From an uncultured Marinicella sp. (GTDB lineage: Bacteria; Pseudomonadota; Gammaproteobacteria; Xanthomonadales; Marinicellaceae): a stretch of 6,305 bases of DNA. Below the pieces are notes generated by a model that saw only the letters and a program-made list of their open reading frames with translations, did no database searches and was not told the origin of the DNA. A program made the position numbers and the translations under genes. Below are positions 4,549 to 6,305 of the stretch, piece by piece; positions within the stretch are counted from its first letter, which is position 1, and every line of letters starts with the position of its first letter. The stretch covers positions 1 to 6,305 of the forward strand of contig CALLLZ010000238.1 in NCBI GenBank assembly GCA_938008005.1, in the 5' to 3' direction.

Positions 4549-5998
4549 GATGGAAGCTCATCATAAACCTGAGGATAGATTGAAAACATTTTACTGGTAC
4601 GACTTAGAAACCTTTGGCATCAATACCCGCTATGACCGCATTGCACAGTTTGCAGGCATCCGCACAGATGAAAATTTAAACCCAGTGGGCAAACCAGACA
4701 TGTTTTATTGCCAACCCACTTACGATTACTTACCAGACCCATCCAGCTGTTTAGTCACAGGCATCACACCACAATTATGTGCAGAAAAAGGGGTACAGGA
4801 ACATGAGTTCACTGCCAAAATTCACAGCATTTTAAGCCAAAATAATACCTGTGGTGTGGGCTATAACAGCATCCGTTTTGATGATGAATGTGTTCGCTCT
4901 TTGTTTTATCGCAATTTGTACGACCCGTATCAACGTGAATATTTAAATGGCAACAGCCGCTGGGATCTGATTGATATCGTCAGAGCAACCTATGCTTTAA
5001 GACCCGAAAACATCGAGTGGCCGATGCATGAACCCGGTAAACCCAGTTTCAAATTGGAGGATTTGGCCAAGGCCAATGGTTTAATTCATGAAGCTGCACA
5101 TGATGCCCTTTCAGATGTAGAAGCCACCATTCAAATGGCTAAACTGATTCAAAAAAACCAACCACGGTTGTTTGATTTCGCCCTAAAACTAAGAAGTAAA
5201 GACACTGTTCGAAGTTTGCTGAATTGGCAGTTGTTACAACCGATAGTTCATGTATCTAATAAAATACCTGCTGACCGTGGATGTTTGGCTTTGATGTTAC
5301 CATTAGCCATTCACCCTAATAACAAAAACGGCATCATCTGTTATGACTTGCATTACGACCCATCAGATTTACTGAATTTATCTATAGAAGATATACAAAA
5401 TCGCTTATACACCCCTCAAGCAGATTTACCAGAAGGTGTAGAACGGGTACACTTAAAAACCATACATCTCAATAAAGCACCATTTGTTTCACCTATTTCG
5501 GTATTAAAAGATGTTGACTTGGATCGCATTGGCATGGATTATTCGCGCTGCCAAAAACACCTGGCACTCATAAAAGCGGCTACTGTAGGCATTGAAAAGA
5601 AAGCTGCAGCCATCTTTGACCAACCTTTTGATACCAATGTAGATGATGTGGATGAAATGATTTATTCTGGTTTTTTCAGCTTCAAGGAACGGTCTAAACT
5701 GGAATCAATACGGCAACTACCAGCCAATGAAATTCCCTGGCAAGTGAACGAGTTTGAAGATCAACGTGCCAGCACATTAATTCAACGCTATAAAGCCCGC
5801 AATTTTCCTGAAACATTAACAGACGAACAACAAATACAATGGCAAAAAGATGCACTACAAAGGTTAGAACAAAGATACGGTGATGAATTCAACGGTTGGT
5901 TTGATAACCTCAATGCCATACGAGAACAAACCGACACGCAGAAAGATCAAGAGCTATTAGACCAAGTTGAGCAGTATGTAATGAATAAGGGGTTTTAA
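4547..5998 (+). CDS. sbcB: exodeoxyribonuclease I (ExoI)
   Basis: A 3'-to-5' exonuclease specific for single-stranded DNA, acting in recombination, mismatch repair and DNA end processing in the cytoplasm. It aligns from end to end with E. coli ExoI (475 residues; here 483). All DEDDh catalytic residues are visible: D19 and E21 in YDLETFG (E. coli D15, E17), D112 in GYNSIRFDDE (D108), and H185 and D190 in HDALSDVEAT (H181, D186). Conserved stretches include DRIAQFAGIRTD, NSRWDLIDIVRATYALRPE and KPSFKLEDLAKANG. The exonuclease domain covers about 1-205, the SH3-like domain about 206-360 (LVHVS-like IVHVS, then HLNKAPF), and the helical C-terminal domain the rest (YSGFF, RYKARNFPETL). Together these form the C-shaped clamp around ssDNA. 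The start could be 4547, 4550 or TTG 4580; all leave the catalytic core complete. The gene follows the exported STN-like gene by 26 bases but has no evident functional link to it. Confidence 0.96.
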   Translation: MMEAHHKPEDRLKTFYWYDLETFGINTRYDRIAQFAGIRTDENLNPVGKPDMFYCQPTYDYLPDPSSCLVTGITPQLCAEKGVQEHEFTAKIHSILSQNNTCGVGYNSIRFDDECVRSLFYRNLYDPYQREYLNGNSRWDLIDIVRATYALRPENIEWPMHEPGKPSFKLEDLAKANGLIHEAAHDALSDVEATIQMAKLIQKNQPRLFDFALKLRSKDTVRSLLNWQLLQPIVHVSNKIPADRGCLALMLPLAIHPNNKNGIICYDLHYDPSDLLNLSIEDIQNRLYTPQADLPEGVERVHLKTIHLNKAPFVSPISVLKDVDLDRIGMDYSRCQKHLALIKAATVGIEKKAAAIFDQPFDTNVDDVDEMIYSGFFSFKERSKLESIRQLPANEIPWQVNEFEDQRASTLIQRYKARNFPETLTDEQQIQWQKDALQRLEQRYGDEFNGWFDNLNAIREQTDTQKDQELLDQVEQYVMNKGF

Positions 5999-6013
5999 TC
6001 TAAAGCTTAAATC

Positions 6014-6138
6014 TGTCATTCTGAGGGAGCCGAAGGCGAGTCGAAGAATCTCCTTAATTTCACGTGGTTTCATTTACCTTGAGTCAATCCATTTTTTTTA
6101 AAATATTTCGACTGCGCTCCGCTTCGCTCTAAATGACA
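6014..6138. repeat. imperfect inverted-repeat element between convergent genes (dispersed intergenic repeat type)
   Basis: Two 32-base arms, 6014-6045 (starting TGTCATTCTGAGGGAGCCGA) and 6107-6138 (ending CGCTCTAAATGACA), are inverted copies matching at about 23 of 32 positions, separated by 61 bases. The arm ends, TGTCATT and AGTCGAA, are perfectly conserved. The arms are visibly more GC-rich than the surrounding DNA. The TGTCATTCTGAG...GTCGAAGAATCT wording resembles a family of dispersed intergenic palindromes that I recall from several bacterial genomes. It encodes no protein. It could fold in RNA as a long hairpin and act as a bidirectional terminator between sbcB and the gene at the right edge. 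Confidence 0.7.
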
Positions 6139-6152
6139 TAATTATTATTTCA

Positions 6153-6305
6153 TTAAAAATCAATATAACGCAAACCACACTCTTTCGGGTTAACTGCTCC
6201 TTCTGTGCCTGACTCTTGTAAAAACTTGTAAATATACATACTGGCTTTTTCAAAAGTTTCTAATTCATTTTTATTTTCAATCATCATTTGTATTAAATAT
6301 TGATC
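6153..6305 (-). CDS. unidentified protein, C-terminal 50 residues (gene enters from right edge)
   Basis: On the minus strand a frame is open from the window edge to TAA at 6155-6153. It encodes DQYLIQMMIENKNELETFEK, then about 30 more residues ending NPKECGLRYIDF. The fragment is hydrophilic, mostly helical in appearance and without a membrane segment. I do not recognise a family. A start inside the window (M7 or M8) would give only a peptide of about 43 residues, so it is more likely the tail of a longer gene. Its stop lies 15 bases from the inverted-repeat element, and the gene converges on sbcB. Confidence 0.5.
   Translation of the reverse strand, partial: DQYLIQMMIENKNELETFEKASMYIYKFLQESGTEGAVNPKECGLRYIDF

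Noticed and set aside
5580..5592. CTACTGTAG inside sbcB resembling half of the putative operator.
   Set aside because: It is internal to coding sequence, shorter than the promoter site, and has no promoter context.

Overview
The window comes from an AT-rich bacterial chromosome. By eye it is clearly below half G+C. The full-length exonuclease I gene (sbcB), together with a START-domain lipid-binding protein and a DUF368 membrane protein, points to a gammaproteobacterium. A marine, low-GC lineage such as Marinicella or a relative is a guess, not a demonstrated assignment.

Left part (1-1885). A START-domain secreted protein runs leftwards off the window edge. Only 41 bases separate its start from a divergent two-gene operon. 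That operon holds a deoxynucleoside kinase (nucleotide salvage) followed 12 bases later by a DUF368 (PopT-type) undecaprenyl-phosphate translocase with its own good Shine-Dalgarno.

Middle left (1886-2507). A small minus-strand TPR protein looks like the detached C-terminal tail of a larger hydrolase. Upstream of it lies a 181-base intergenic region containing a 16-base palindrome of unknown role. The same region holds a consensus -35 box followed by an 18-base inverted repeat that closely resembles BlaI/MecI operators.

Centre (2508-4520), the most interesting part. It encodes a BlaI/MecI-family repressor, a translationally overlapping M56 (BlaR1-type) membrane metalloprotease, and a small exported protein. 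The BlaR1-like protein lacks a penicillin-binding sensor. Its periplasmic C-terminus is instead a domain of about 74 residues resembling the STN/secretin N0-N1 fold. The exported protein consists of a signal peptide, a short linker and a second copy of that same domain. I infer a repressor/protease envelope-sensing circuit that uses an STN-like sensor and a soluble homologue of it. No beta-lactamase or other obvious resistance target is present in the window.

Right part (4521-6305). sbcB (exonuclease I) has all catalytic motifs intact. It is followed by an imperfect inverted-repeat element of about 125 bases that looks like a dispersed intergenic repeat. The last 50 codons of an unidentified minus-strand gene enter from the right edge.
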